From NCBI GenBank assembly GCA_029821875.1, contig JALGXW010000030.1, positions 1 to 45,680 on the forward strand: a DNA stretch of 45,680 bases. The letters are read 5' to 3'. Origin of the DNA: Candidatus Hebobacterum abditum. Lineage in GTDB: Bacteria; Armatimonadota; Hebobacteria; Hebobacterales; Hebobacteraceae. Numbering within the stretch: the stretch's first letter is position 1; every line of letters begins with the position of its first letter. Of the stretch, positions 8,573 through 16,351 are shown piece by piece. The notes beneath the pieces were generated by a model, which ran no database searches, had not been told where the DNA came from, and saw only the letters and a program-made list of their open reading frames with translations. Position numbers and translations under genes: made by a program.

Positions 8573-9067
8573 CCTCGAACCTCCTTGGCCGTTCTCACAT
8601 GGTTGCTCAGCGAAACGATGGATAGACGACAGATCGGCAGATGCCACCTCCTTACTTGTCGTCGGGAGTACTGATGACACCATCATGGTGTCGTGGTCGG
8701 TCTCGCCCAGGGCGCCTACGGCCAAAGCAACAGCGTCGCGCACCAAACTCTCCTTCGTCGGTCAGGGGCTTGTTTCCTGCCGGCTCACGCTGCGTGCCTC
8801 AACGGGGCGGAAGCAGCCGACGCAAGGCGTGGTAGAGCACGGTCGCCGTGAAGAGGAGGTTGCGCGGGAGCAGCGCGGGCCAGAGGAGCGGAAGCGGGCC
8901 CGTCGCTTCTCTCCGGGCTGAGGCCGACTGTGCGAGGCGCTCGCCCAACTGCCGTGTCCTTGACGCCGCTCGATTGGCGTGGGAGGATGGGGTGATGTCC
9001 GGCGCGGTAGGGAGCGGAAGGCGAACGGCGACGGAGGTGGGCAAGGCCGCGTAGCTGGAGGGGAGAG
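8573..9067. other. 495-bp divergent intergenic region
   Basis: This region separates the minus-strand beta-helix gene from the plus-strand gene at 9068 and should hold both promoters. I see no convincing sigma-70 promoter. It holds the 17-bp palindrome at 8676-8692. On the minus strand, a frame ending at 8799 reads as a GC3-rich hydrophobic tail (PALLPRNLLFTATVLYHALR) with no plausible start, possibly a remnant of a membrane-protein gene. Otherwise nothing recognised. Confidence 0.4.
8676..8692. promoter_or_regulatory. 17-bp perfect palindrome, possible operator
   Basis: GACACCAT-C-ATGGTGTC is a perfect inverted repeat with a one-base centre. It lies about 104 bp upstream of the ATG of the secreted beta-helix gene, in non-coding DNA. 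Its size and symmetry suit a dimeric repressor or activator. No cognate regulator gene is present in the window. Confidence 0.3.
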
Positions 9068-11110
9068 GTGAACTTCGCGCGATTCCGGTTGCTGGCGACG
9101 GTGCTAATCCTGTATAGCCTCGCTGTGCGCGGCGAGGCACAGATGCGCCTCCCCCGGCCTGACGCGCCGGATCTCGTGATGTGGGAGGCCGGCCAATCGT
9201 ACGCTGGTGGTGAGCAGGCCGACCCGCGTCTCGATCGGCCGGTTGAGTTCTGGCGGGCCGGGATCAGCCTGGAGGAGGTCTTCGCCGACGTTGAGAGGCA
9301 GACGGGAGTCGCGCTTGGCTTCTACCCGGTGAACGATGAGAATCGCCGGGTGCCAGTGCATCTGTTCCTGAACCAACAGGACCCGCCGACGCTACGGGCG
9401 GTGATGGCCCAGTTGATGTGGGTAGTCGATTGCCCCTTCTTTGTCGGGGAGGAGCCGGGAGAGAAGGCGTACTATCTGATGTCCACCAGCATCGCGGGCG
9501 GGGCGGACAAGAGCCTGCAGGCCCGGGTGGCCGCGATCTGGAAGGCTCGCGAAGGCCGGTGGAAGGACATCGGGAGCAAGCTCGACGAGTATCAGCAGGC
9601 GCTGGATCTGTCACGGGAAGAGGTGATCGACAAGTACCAGGGCGTGGACGACCTCATGCTCCTGAACCTGCTCGACCCGGCCCGGCGGGCGGCAACACAG
9701 TTCACGTGCCGGCACATGTCGGAGATTCAGTCTTTCATTGAAGCTCCCCAGTTCCTCGCCGAGGGTGGGGAGCCGATGGGATTTGGGACGTCGATCCCTG
9801 CAAGCAGCTTCACCCCTGAAGATGTCGCCGACCTGAAGCTGGCGTTTGGCGTGTCGGAGAGCGTGCTCCGGGACCCCGCGATGATGTTCGACCTCAATGT
9901 TGAGGCGGTCGGGCGAATGCGTGTGAACGTATCTCCAGAGTACCCACAAGAGGAACGCTGGTCGAGCCTGGACCATCCCGGCCCCTATCTGCTGGCCGAC
10001 CTGACGGAGGACTTCGCGCTTTCGGCACCGGATGAACTCGCCTTGCGCCGGGCACTCGGGGAGAGGATTCCGCCGGACCAAGAAGCGGCCTACCTGAAGA
10101 AGCTGGAGGAGGAGATAGCCACGAGGAGGCGCGAGCGAGAGCGGATTCGCCTGGAGTCGGAGCGGAGCCTGTCGCCGCGCGCCACAGACCTCCTCGAGAG
10201 CACACCACTGGTGCTGCGCAACACAGTTCCAGGCCCTCCGCTGACGCCATGGGTGGCGCAGGAAGCGGTCGCGCGGGAGACCGGGATGAACGTCGTCTCC
10301 GACGGCCTGCTGTGGCTGGGTCGGTACAGCTACGGGCGCCCGTCCTACGGGGAGGAGAAGACGGCCACGTTGACCGCGCTGGCGGCACTCGACACCTTCA
10401 CCCACGCCCCGGCAGCCACAGGGATGCGCCGGCCGTCCTGGGAATGGGGAGACGCGGGCAACTTCCTGCGCTTCCGCACCGCAGACCGGGACATCTGGCG
10501 GGCGGCGATGCTGCCGCAGGAGTTCCTCGACTGGGTCGACGCGCTCCTCAAGCCTCACCTCCCTGACCCGGAGGACCTCGCGAAGCAGAAGTCACTTCAG
10601 TTGAGTACGCCGGTCGACCTGGTTCATCTGACGCGGAGGCCCGGGAGACTATCCGACCTGCAGATGAGATTCGGCGGCGACCTCAACTACGGCGACCCGA
10701 GAGAGCTGGCGAACATCGCCCGACATCAGGCAATCTGCCACCTTATCTACGGGGCCATGATGCGGCCCAAGCTCACGCGGTTTCTGGCCTCGCTGAGCGA
10801 TGCCCAATGGGAGCAGGTCAAAGGCATGGGCCTGCGGTGCGACTACGACCTGAGCCCGGACCAACAAGAGCTGCTGATCTCGGCGATGCAGCGCAGAGGT
10901 GCGCCGCCGCTCACGCTGGCGGACCGCGTGATCATCCTCGACCAGGAGGCGGAGGCGCACGGCTTCTACTCGATCCGATGCACTACGTCCGCGTCGGCCC
11001 GCGACGCCCGCGGGCCCCGCGGAGCTCGCGGGGCCCGCAGAACCGGATGGATTGGGGGCCTCCCCTACGCGAACAAGGAACTCCAAGTGGAGGCGGTAGC
11101 GCCTGATTAG
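9068..11110 (+). CDS. secreted protein of unknown function with N-terminal STN/secretin-like segment
   Basis: The 680-residue protein begins with a signal peptide (NFARFRLLATVLILYSLA, cleavage probably after RGEA). Residues about 66-125 (ISLEEVFADVERQTGVALGF ... VHLFLNQQ ... TLRAVMAQLMW) resemble the STN domain found at the start of secretins and TonB receptors. The rest, including a charged coiled-coil-like stretch near 340-375 (EEEIATRRRERERIRLESER), matches nothing I recognise. No beta-barrel or secretin core is evident. Near the C-terminus (647-657) the gene encodes an Arg/Gly-rich stretch from a perfect DNA palindrome. The GTG start is preceded by GGAGGGGAGA. The neighbours give no functional clue. 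Confidence 0.75.
   Translation: MNFARFRLLATVLILYSLAVRGEAQMRLPRPDAPDLVMWEAGQSYAGGEQADPRLDRPVEFWRAGISLEEVFADVERQTGVALGFYPVNDENRRVPVHLFLNQQDPPTLRAVMAQLMWVVDCPFFVGEEPGEKAYYLMSTSIAGGADKSLQARVAAIWKAREGRWKDIGSKLDEYQQALDLSREEVIDKYQGVDDLMLLNLLDPARRAATQFTCRHMSEIQSFIEAPQFLAEGGEPMGFGTSIPASSFTPEDVADLKLAFGVSESVLRDPAMMFDLNVEAVGRMRVNVSPEYPQEERWSSLDHPGPYLLADLTEDFALSAPDELALRRALGERIPPDQEAAYLKKLEEEIATRRRERERIRLESERSLSPRATDLLESTPLVLRNTVPGPPLTPWVAQEAVARETGMNVVSDGLLWLGRYSYGRPSYGEEKTATLTALAALDTFTHAPAATGMRRPSWEWGDAGNFLRFRTADRDIWRAAMLPQEFLDWVDALLKPHLPDPEDLAKQKSLQLSTPVDLVHLTRRPGRLSDLQMRFGGDLNYGDPRELANIARHQAICHLIYGAMMRPKLTRFLASLSDAQWEQVKGMGLRCDYDLSPDQQELLISAMQRRGAPPLTLADRVIILDQEAEAHGFYSIRCTTSASARDARGPRGARGARRTGWIGGLPYANKELQVEAVAPD
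11010..11038. repeat. perfect 12-bp-arm palindrome inside the coding sequence
   Basis: GCGGGCCCCGCG (11010-11021), loop GAGCT, CGCGGGGCCCGC (11027-11038). It sits near the 3' end of the unknown secreted protein gene and is translated as part of SARDARGPRGARGARRTG, which breaks the local amino-acid style. It looks like a small palindromic insertion tolerated in frame. Confidence 0.6.
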
Positions 11111-11248
11111 CTCCGTTGGGCGGGAGCTTCGTGTCGTGCCCCACGAGAAACGGTCAACGTTCCCTCCCCCCTTGCCCCACCTCCTGAGCAGGGACTCTCC
11201 CCCGCCCGGGAGAACTCGCAGGCACTTGCCTATGGGAGGTTCGAGCTG

Positions 11249-12403
11249 ATGAAGATCGTCGAGGTGCGGCCCATCGCGGTCGCGGTTCCGCCGCCTCACA
11301 AGGGCGGCTATCATTGGGTGTTCGTGAAGCTCACCACCGACTCCGGCCTGGTCGGCTATGGCGAGGCGCACTGGGTCCCGTTCCGGCCGCCGAGCGTGGT
11401 ACAGTTGATGAACGACATGGGCGAGCGCTATGTCGTCGGCGCGGACCCCTTCCGCACCGAGCAGCTCTGGCAGACGCTCTACGCGAGCGAGTACGGCCAG
11501 CATCCCGACCTTACCAAGGTGGGCGTCATCACCGCGCTGGAGATGGCCTGCTGGGACATCATCGGCAAGGCGCTGGAGCAGCCCATCTACAACCTGCTGG
11601 GCGGACAGATCTGGGAGAAGCTGCGCGCCTATACCTACCTCTACGCCACGCCCGACCAGCCCCAGGACGCCAACATCCACGCCGACCCGAAGCTGGCGGC
11701 CGAGAGCGCGGCCTGGTATGTGGGCCAGGGCTTCACCGGCGTGAAGTTCGATCCCATCGCGCAGGGCGGCATCACGCCCCGGCAGCTTTCGCTGGAGACG
11801 CTCGACAACGCGGAGGCCGTCACCGAAAGTGTGCGCAAGGCCATCGGCGGCAAGTGCGACATCCTCATCGGCACCCATGGGCAGATGACCACCTCCAGCG
11901 CGATCAGGCTGGCGAAGCGGCTGGAGCCATTTGACCCGCTCTGGTTCGAGGAGCCGGTGCCGCCCGAGAACGTGGACGAGATGGCCCGCGTCGCCCGCGC
12001 CACCAGCATCCCCATCGCCACCGGCGAGCGGCTGTCCACCAAGTACGAGTTCGCGGAATTGCTCGTCAAGCAGGCCGCGCAGATTCTACAGATGGACATG
12101 GGCCGGGTGGGCGGCATCATGGAGGCGAAGAAGATCGCGGGCATGGCAGAGGCGCACTACGCGGAGATCGCGCCCCATCTGTGGTGCGGCCCCATCGCCT
12201 GGGCGGCGGCCATCCAGCTCGACACCTGCAGCCCGAACTTCCTCATCCAGGAGGGCATCGAGGGCTGGGGCGGCTTCTACGCCGAGATCGTGAAAGAGGC
12301 GCCGCGCTTCAAGGGCGGATATATCATCCCTCCGACCGCTCCCGGCCTGGGCGTCGAACTCGACGAAGAGGTGTGCGCCAAGCACGCCTACCCGGGCACG
12401 TGA
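11249..12403 (+). CDS. mandelate racemase/muconate lactonizing enzyme family (galactonate/mannonate-dehydratase-like)
   Basis: The 384-residue protein belongs to the enolase superfamily: an N-terminal capping domain (MKIVEVRPIAVAV..., residues 1-120) and a barrel holding GVKFDP (164-169), WFEEP (E234), TGER (E260), PHLWCGP (H310) and IQEG (E335). These match the metal ligands and general acid/base of the D-galactonate/mannonate dehydratase subgroup. Where DgoD has the ligand-base pair D-x-H, this protein has G208-T-H210, so one classical metal ligand is not in its usual place. Likely role: dehydration of a sugar acid in the cytoplasm; substrate unknown. The ATG follows GGGAGG. No permease or regulator adjoins it. 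Confidence 0.88.
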   Translation: MKIVEVRPIAVAVPPPHKGGYHWVFVKLTTDSGLVGYGEAHWVPFRPPSVVQLMNDMGERYVVGADPFRTEQLWQTLYASEYGQHPDLTKVGVITALEMACWDIIGKALEQPIYNLLGGQIWEKLRAYTYLYATPDQPQDANIHADPKLAAESAAWYVGQGFTGVKFDPIAQGGITPRQLSLETLDNAEAVTESVRKAIGGKCDILIGTHGQMTTSSAIRLAKRLEPFDPLWFEEPVPPENVDEMARVARATSIPIATGERLSTKYEFAELLVKQAAQILQMDMGRVGGIMEAKKIAGMAEAHYAEIAPHLWCGPIAWAAAIQLDTCSPNFLIQEGIEGWGGFYAEIVKEAPRFKGGYIIPPTAPGLGVELDEEVCAKHAYPGT

Positions 12404-12552
12404 GCGGAGAGGGGGCTCCGGGCGCGGGCTGACGAAGCGCCAAAGCCCTCCCGCCCGACCGCCACGTAGTTCTCCCTATCGAGCAGCGGAGAACCATCGG
12501 GCAGATCAGCGCGTCTAATGCACAGCTCGACTGTCTGCATAAGGGGGGCAAG

Positions 12553-13020
12553 ATGAGACGATCTCGTGCGGCGACGCTGCCTTCTGTTCTCGTCCTTTCT
12601 ATCCTGGCCGCGGCTGCCGTGCTCAGCCAGGGCTGCGGCGGGCCCAGCGTGGCACTGGGGCCGAAGCCTGCTATCTACTCCGGCCAGGCGGCGGACCAGA
12701 GTCAGAGCGTGGATGAGATGCGCGCGTGGCTGGAGTCGCTCAGCGGCGAGGACGCTGGGAAGCTTGAGGAAAAGGGGAGGGTCACCTTCTCCTATCAAGA
12801 CCTGAAGAGATCTGACCCCGCTCACGCCCAGATCGTAGATCGCTACGTCAAGAAGGTGGAGGCAAGCCTGGCCGACGCGATGCGTGCCCAAGGCATGCAG
12901 GCTCCGCACTTCGACGTTCAGAGAGTCTCGTTCATCCGGAAGGCCCCCGGAGCGTACACCTTTGAAATTCGATGGGCTCCGAACGGCGGCACGGAGGTCG
13001 CGCTCTCCGACCCGCTGTAG
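12553..13020 (+). CDS. predicted lipoprotein of unknown function
   Basis: The 155-residue protein has a signal peptide with lipobox LSQGC (Cys28), so it is probably exported and lipidated. The mature part contains SVDEMRAWLESLSGEDAGKL, a helical middle (QIVDRYVKKVEASLADAMRA) and a beta-type end (AYTFEIRWAP). No family recognised. GGGGGGC lies just before the ATG. It is 149 bp downstream of the dehydratase gene on the same strand, and the next gene also encodes a small exported protein. Confidence 0.7.
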   Translation: MRRSRAATLPSVLVLSILAAAAVLSQGCGGPSVALGPKPAIYSGQAADQSQSVDEMRAWLESLSGEDAGKLEEKGRVTFSYQDLKRSDPAHAQIVDRYVKKVEASLADAMRAQGMQAPHFDVQRVSFIRKAPGAYTFEIRWAPNGGTEVALSDPL

Positions 13021-13077
13021 GCGGACCTTCGTCGCGCCGGTACGTGGCGGAGCCGCGCCGAAGGATACTTGGTTGAT

Positions 13078-13097
13078 ATGCAGACAGGGGTCTGCAT
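13078..13097. other. 8-bp-stem hairpin between two small exported-protein genes
   Basis: ATGCAGAC, loop AGGG, GTCTGCAT is a perfect inverted repeat 58 bp after the lipoprotein stop and 112 bp before the next start. No T-run follows, so it could be an operator, an attenuator stem or chance. Confidence 0.3.
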
Positions 13098-13208
13098 GGA
13101 CAAGCCGAACGGACACTGTGGCTGTCCTCGGCGGTGCCGTTGGGTCGCCATGGAGCACACTCACGCGTGGCCCGCGCCACTGCGGGCCGCGCCAGGAGGT
13201 CACCTGTC

Positions 13209-13469
13209 ATGCAAGTAGGAGCACGACTCACTTTGGCTGTGGTGGCGGCGGTGGTTGTCGGGCTGCTCCTCGGCAGCGCTCTGCTCAGAGCAGAGAGTCC
13301 GGTTGTCAGCCCTCCCGGCCGCTACCAGATCGCTAACTTCAGCGGCGTCGGCGTGAGCGTCCTGGACACGCACACGGGCGCGGTGTGGAGCTACAGGATC
13401 GTATCCAACGGCCCGGGGCCCTGGCGGGTCCTCGCGCCGCCCATTCCCCAGCAGCAACCCGCGCCCTAG
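13209..13469 (+). CDS. small exported or membrane-anchored protein
   Basis: The 86-residue protein has an N-terminal hydrophobic segment (LTLAVVAAVVVGLLLGSALL, residues about 7-26) and a short extracytoplasmic part. The motif VSVLDTHTGAVWSY resembles the L-D-T-x-T-G-x-V-W strands seen in many short periplasmic proteins and propeller blades. The end is Pro/Gln-rich. No family name can be given. AGGAGGT lies ten bases upstream of the ATG at 13209 and fixes the start; the frame is open further upstream but without hydrophobic or conserved sequence. Confidence 0.7.
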   Translation: MQVGARLTLAVVAAVVVGLLLGSALLRAESPVVSPPGRYQIANFSGVGVSVLDTHTGAVWSYRIVSNGPGPWRVLAPPIPQQQPAP

Positions 13470-13531
13470 GGTCGAACGGGCTGCGGGAAGGTCCCAGCTC
13501 TTATGCTCTGGCGATCGCCTGACGGCGACGG

Positions 13532-14314
13532 TCAGGTGAGCTTCAGCGCGGCTGAGACCGCCTCGGCGATTTCTTCCTTGGGAGCTTCGTAGCCCCAGCC
13601 GATCTCTTTGCCGTTGATGAAGATGCCGCGGGGGAGCTGATAACGCAGGAGCACCTCGCGATCTTCGGCGGGGAACTCGTGCAGCACGACCGCGTCGCCG
13701 AAGTCGGCCGCGACCTCGCGAACGCGCTGTGCCTCGATGTCACTGGTTTCGCAGAACGTGTTGTAGAACAGGTCGATGACGACCTTGCCGGGCATCGGGA
13801 CGAACTGGTAGCTGCGCTCGAGGAACTGCGGCGGCTGGGTCAGTGGCTCGAAGCGCTTCCAGAGGAGGGCCTCGTTGTCCCGCCGGCATGCCTGCGAGTA
13901 GCCGATCTTCTCGAAGAAGGTGGCCGGCATGAACCAGAAGTCGTGGTGCCAGCCCGTCGTCACGATGCCCTTGCGGCCCTGGCGGCGGGCCTCCTCTTCG
14001 GCCGCCTCCATCAGCGCGCGGCCGGCCCCGTGTCCCCGTGCATCGCCCACCACCGTCACACACGGTACGACGGCGAGGTCATGCCCGACTGGACCCCATG
14101 AGGACACCTCGATCGGCATCACGTAGACGAAGCCGATCTTCTTCCTCTGGCTGTGAGCCGTGAACACGCGCAGGCCCTGCCCGCGCATTGACCGCATCCA
14201 CTCCAGCCGCCTCTGGCCGCACTGGTCGATCTCCTCGGACTCGTTCACATGAGAGCAGGTGGAGACGAAGTACTCGTCCTCAGGGGCCATCTCTCGCACT
14301 TGGGGCGCGGCCAT
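13532..14314 (-). CDS. GNAT acetyltransferase fused to a YoaP-like C-terminal domain
   Basis: The 260-residue protein has a GNAT core with acetyl-CoA loop DARGHGAGRALME (91-103) and the end motif FFEKIGY (133-139). A second domain follows at about 176-258, IDLFYNTFCET ... RGIFINGKEIGWGY, which resembles the YoaP-like domain attached to GNATs, with a thioredoxin-like pattern and a single cysteine (C188). Substrate unknown. The ATG at 14314 has GGAGGG six bases upstream; upstream in-frame sequence looks non-coding. It lies 99 bp downstream of the creatininase-family gene on the same strand and may be in the same operon. Confidence 0.85.
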   Translation of the reverse strand: MAAPQVREMAPEDEYFVSTCSHVNESEEIDQCGQRRLEWMRSMRGQGLRVFTAHSQRKKIGFVYVMPIEVSSWGPVGHDLAVVPCVTVVGDARGHGAGRALMEAAEEEARRQGRKGIVTTGWHHDFWFMPATFFEKIGYSQACRRDNEALLWKRFEPLTQPPQFLERSYQFVPMPGKVVIDLFYNTFCETSDIEAQRVREVAADFGDAVVLHEFPAEDREVLLRYQLPRGIFINGKEIGWGYEAPKEEIAEAVSAALKLT

Positions 14315-14413
14315 GTCGCGGCCCTCCGTGGTGTTCTGGTGTTGATCTGGTAGCGTCTTCTTCGGGAGGAGGCCCAAGCCTGCGTCGGCGCGGCACCCCA
14401 ACGGCAGGGGCTG

Positions 14414-15142
14414 CTACACCATCCACCAGTGCTCGGGACTGATCGATTCGAGCGAGAAGGCACGTTGGCCCTCGGGCAGCGATGCGAGGAGCTGCTGCGC
14501 TTTACGCCCGATCGCATCGGCCGCAAGCTCGACGTTCCGCTCTCCCACCTGTGCTGAGGCGTGCTCCCTCGGATCGAGGCCGCCGATGCCGTGCGGCGGC
14601 TTCATGTCGAAGTTGATCGGCCCCTCGCCGAGTTCGGACAAGTCCACCAGCTCGGGATAGAAGAACATCATGTTGGCGGTCTCCCACTTGGCGGCATGAT
14701 CTGTGTCAGACTCCTCGCAGTGACTGAGAGTTATCTCCCACAGCCCGACGCCCGCGACGGTGCCGTCGGCCACGACGGGTTCGAGGGCGGCGTCGATCAG
14801 GTCGATCTGTCCCTGGATGTTGTGTCCCGAGACGCCGATGATGACGCGGAAGCCCGTCGCCTTCAGGCGTTCGAAGAGCTCCGTGATGACCGGCAGCAGA
14901 TGCGTTCGGTCGAAGTCGGCATGAAGGTAGACCGGCGGGTACACGACGCCGCCGTGCTTCTCGGCGCACTTCACCAGGATACCGTGAGCCTTCAGCGCGT
15001 CATTGCCCAGCGGGAGATGTCGGCCGTGCCACTCGATGAGGCCGAAGGGGACGTACACCGCCGGGAACTCGCGAGCGGCCTCTTCCAACTGACCCGGTCG
15101 CATGAACTGCATCTGCACCGTTGTAGACAAGCGTGAATCCAT
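14414..15142 (-). CDS. creatininase-family amidohydrolase
   Basis: The 242-residue protein has the creatininase signature: PFGLIEWHGRHLPLGNDAL (32-50) with E37, H39, H42 and D48, then GHN (106-108), and DHAAKWETAN with H149 and E154. These supply the two-metal site of creatinine amidohydrolases and of MftE/FAPy-deformylase-type relatives. Reaction: hydrolysis of a cyclic amide or formamide; real substrate unknown. The ATG at 15142 overlaps the upstream stop as TGATG, with AGGAGGAG a few bases upstream, so translation is probably coupled to the upstream tryptophan-rich protein. A GTG at 15148 is the alternative start. Confidence 0.88.
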   Translation of the reverse strand: MDSRLSTTVQMQFMRPGQLEEAAREFPAVYVPFGLIEWHGRHLPLGNDALKAHGILVKCAEKHGGVVYPPVYLHADFDRTHLLPVITELFERLKATGFRVIIGVSGHNIQGQIDLIDAALEPVVADGTVAGVGLWEITLSHCEESDTDHAAKWETANMMFFYPELVDLSELGEGPINFDMKPPHGIGGLDPREHASAQVGERNVELAADAIGRKAQQLLASLPEGQRAFSLESISPEHWWMV

Positions 15143-16272
15143 CAGCACTCCTCCTGGGCGAAGGGCGGGGCGCGCCCTCTCCTGGTGCGAGGCTGTGGCC
15201 TCGCCAACTTGGCGAGCCGCTCAGCTTCGCAGAATTCGAGCCTTCGGACGAGCAGCCTCACGAGCCACCTCTTGACAGGCGTTCTCTGCTCGAGGAGCTG
15301 CGCCGCCTCCCCTGAGTCCCTGCTGTCGCGCCACCAGGATCGGAGGGCGTCGAGGAACGAATGCCACCAGCGAGCGGTCTCCTCCGAGTTGGGATACGTG
15401 TCGTCGCACTGGAGGAACGCCGGGACGTCGCCAGCGGCGGGTCGCCCACTCCCGACCGCCCAGATCAGCCGCTCCAGGAATCGGAACGCCTTCGGCGCGC
15501 AGAGCCAGGACTCCTGAATCGCCGTGCGGAACCAGTCCCATTCCTCACACGTCTCCGCGAGTCGTTTCTCGACCCACGCGATTCGTGGCGATGTGTGCTC
15601 TGCAGACCAGGGGTCGCAGAAGTCCGGATTGCCGTAGTGATCGCCTTCGCAACGTATGTCGCCGAGGAACTCATCGCGGCACCACTGATCCCGGGCGTCC
15701 TCATCCCATACCATCGACTTGAGCCACCAGCGCTGGCGATGGAGTATGCGCTCCACGAGCAACTCCTTCGTCTCCGTGCGCTCGCCCAGCACATCCCAGA
15801 GTCCGGAGCAGACGCGGGGCCAATCGACCTGATCGCTGCCGATCACGTCGAGCTCCGCGGCCGCGGTGTTCGCGCTGGCCCCGGATAGCCACGCATCGAG
15901 GCACAACAGGTAGTCGGCCATCCGCTCCTTCCGGCTGCGCTCGACAGTGTAGCATCCGTGGATGAAGGTCGGCGGCGTCTCCGAGCCGATTGCGGCGGCC
16001 GCTTCGAGATACGATCGCGGGAAGAGGTAGTGGCCGCACGGAGGGAGCCACCGGATCGCGCCTCCGGCAACACGCCGAGCCCAGTCGGGGACTCCTTCGA
16101 GGGCCCGCTCCATCGCCACGATCTCCCTCAGCTCGGCGTCCTCGCGGAGATCCCTCCCGTGGCGGTGACTCTCGTCCCAGCCGGCGTCATAGGGAGTGAA
16201 CCACCAGCAAGTGCTCGAGGCGCTCTGCTCGTAGATGGTCTTCGTCCATTCGGAGTTGCTCGTGATGTTCAC
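15142..16272 (-). CDS. tryptophan-rich protein of unknown function
   Basis: The 376-residue protein is unrecognised. It has about 24 tryptophans (over 6%), many in pairs (CWWF, RWWL, RWWH, SWWR), no signal peptide and no membrane segment, so it is probably cytoplasmic. It is rich in acidic and basic residues and seems mostly helical. Scattered motifs include PPTFIHGCYTVER, DEFLGDIRCEGDHYGNP and DVPAFLQCDDTYPN, with several His, Cys and Asp residues that could form a site. The stop overlaps the start of the creatininase-family gene (TGATG), which implies equal expression. The start codon at 16272 is not well supported; later starts are possible. Confidence 0.65.
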   Translation of the reverse strand: MNITSNSEWTKTIYEQSASSTCWWFTPYDAGWDESHRHGRDLREDAELREIVAMERALEGVPDWARRVAGGAIRWLPPCGHYLFPRSYLEAAAAIGSETPPTFIHGCYTVERSRKERMADYLLCLDAWLSGASANTAAAELDVIGSDQVDWPRVCSGLWDVLGERTETKELLVERILHRQRWWLKSMVWDEDARDQWCRDEFLGDIRCEGDHYGNPDFCDPWSAEHTSPRIAWVEKRLAETCEEWDWFRTAIQESWLCAPKAFRFLERLIWAVGSGRPAAGDVPAFLQCDDTYPNSEETARWWHSFLDALRSWWRDSRDSGEAAQLLEQRTPVKRWLVRLLVRRLEFCEAERLAKLARPQPRTRRGRAPPFAQEEC

Positions 16273-16351
16273 CCCTTGTCGTCAAGGCATGGATGCAATG
16301 ATGGCGCGCGGCAACAGCCGCGGCCGTGTCGGCGCGGACCTGGCAGCGCGT

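Noticed and set aside
8799-9140. Minus-strand frame of 113 codons ending in a hydrophobic helix
   Set aside because: Its front half overlaps the signal-peptide start of the gene at 9068 and has low-complexity composition. Only the last 35 codons look coding, with no start.
11235-11250. GGTTCGAGC resembling a tRNA T-loop
   Set aside because: No acceptor, D or anticodon stems can be folded around it; it is the leader of the dehydratase gene.
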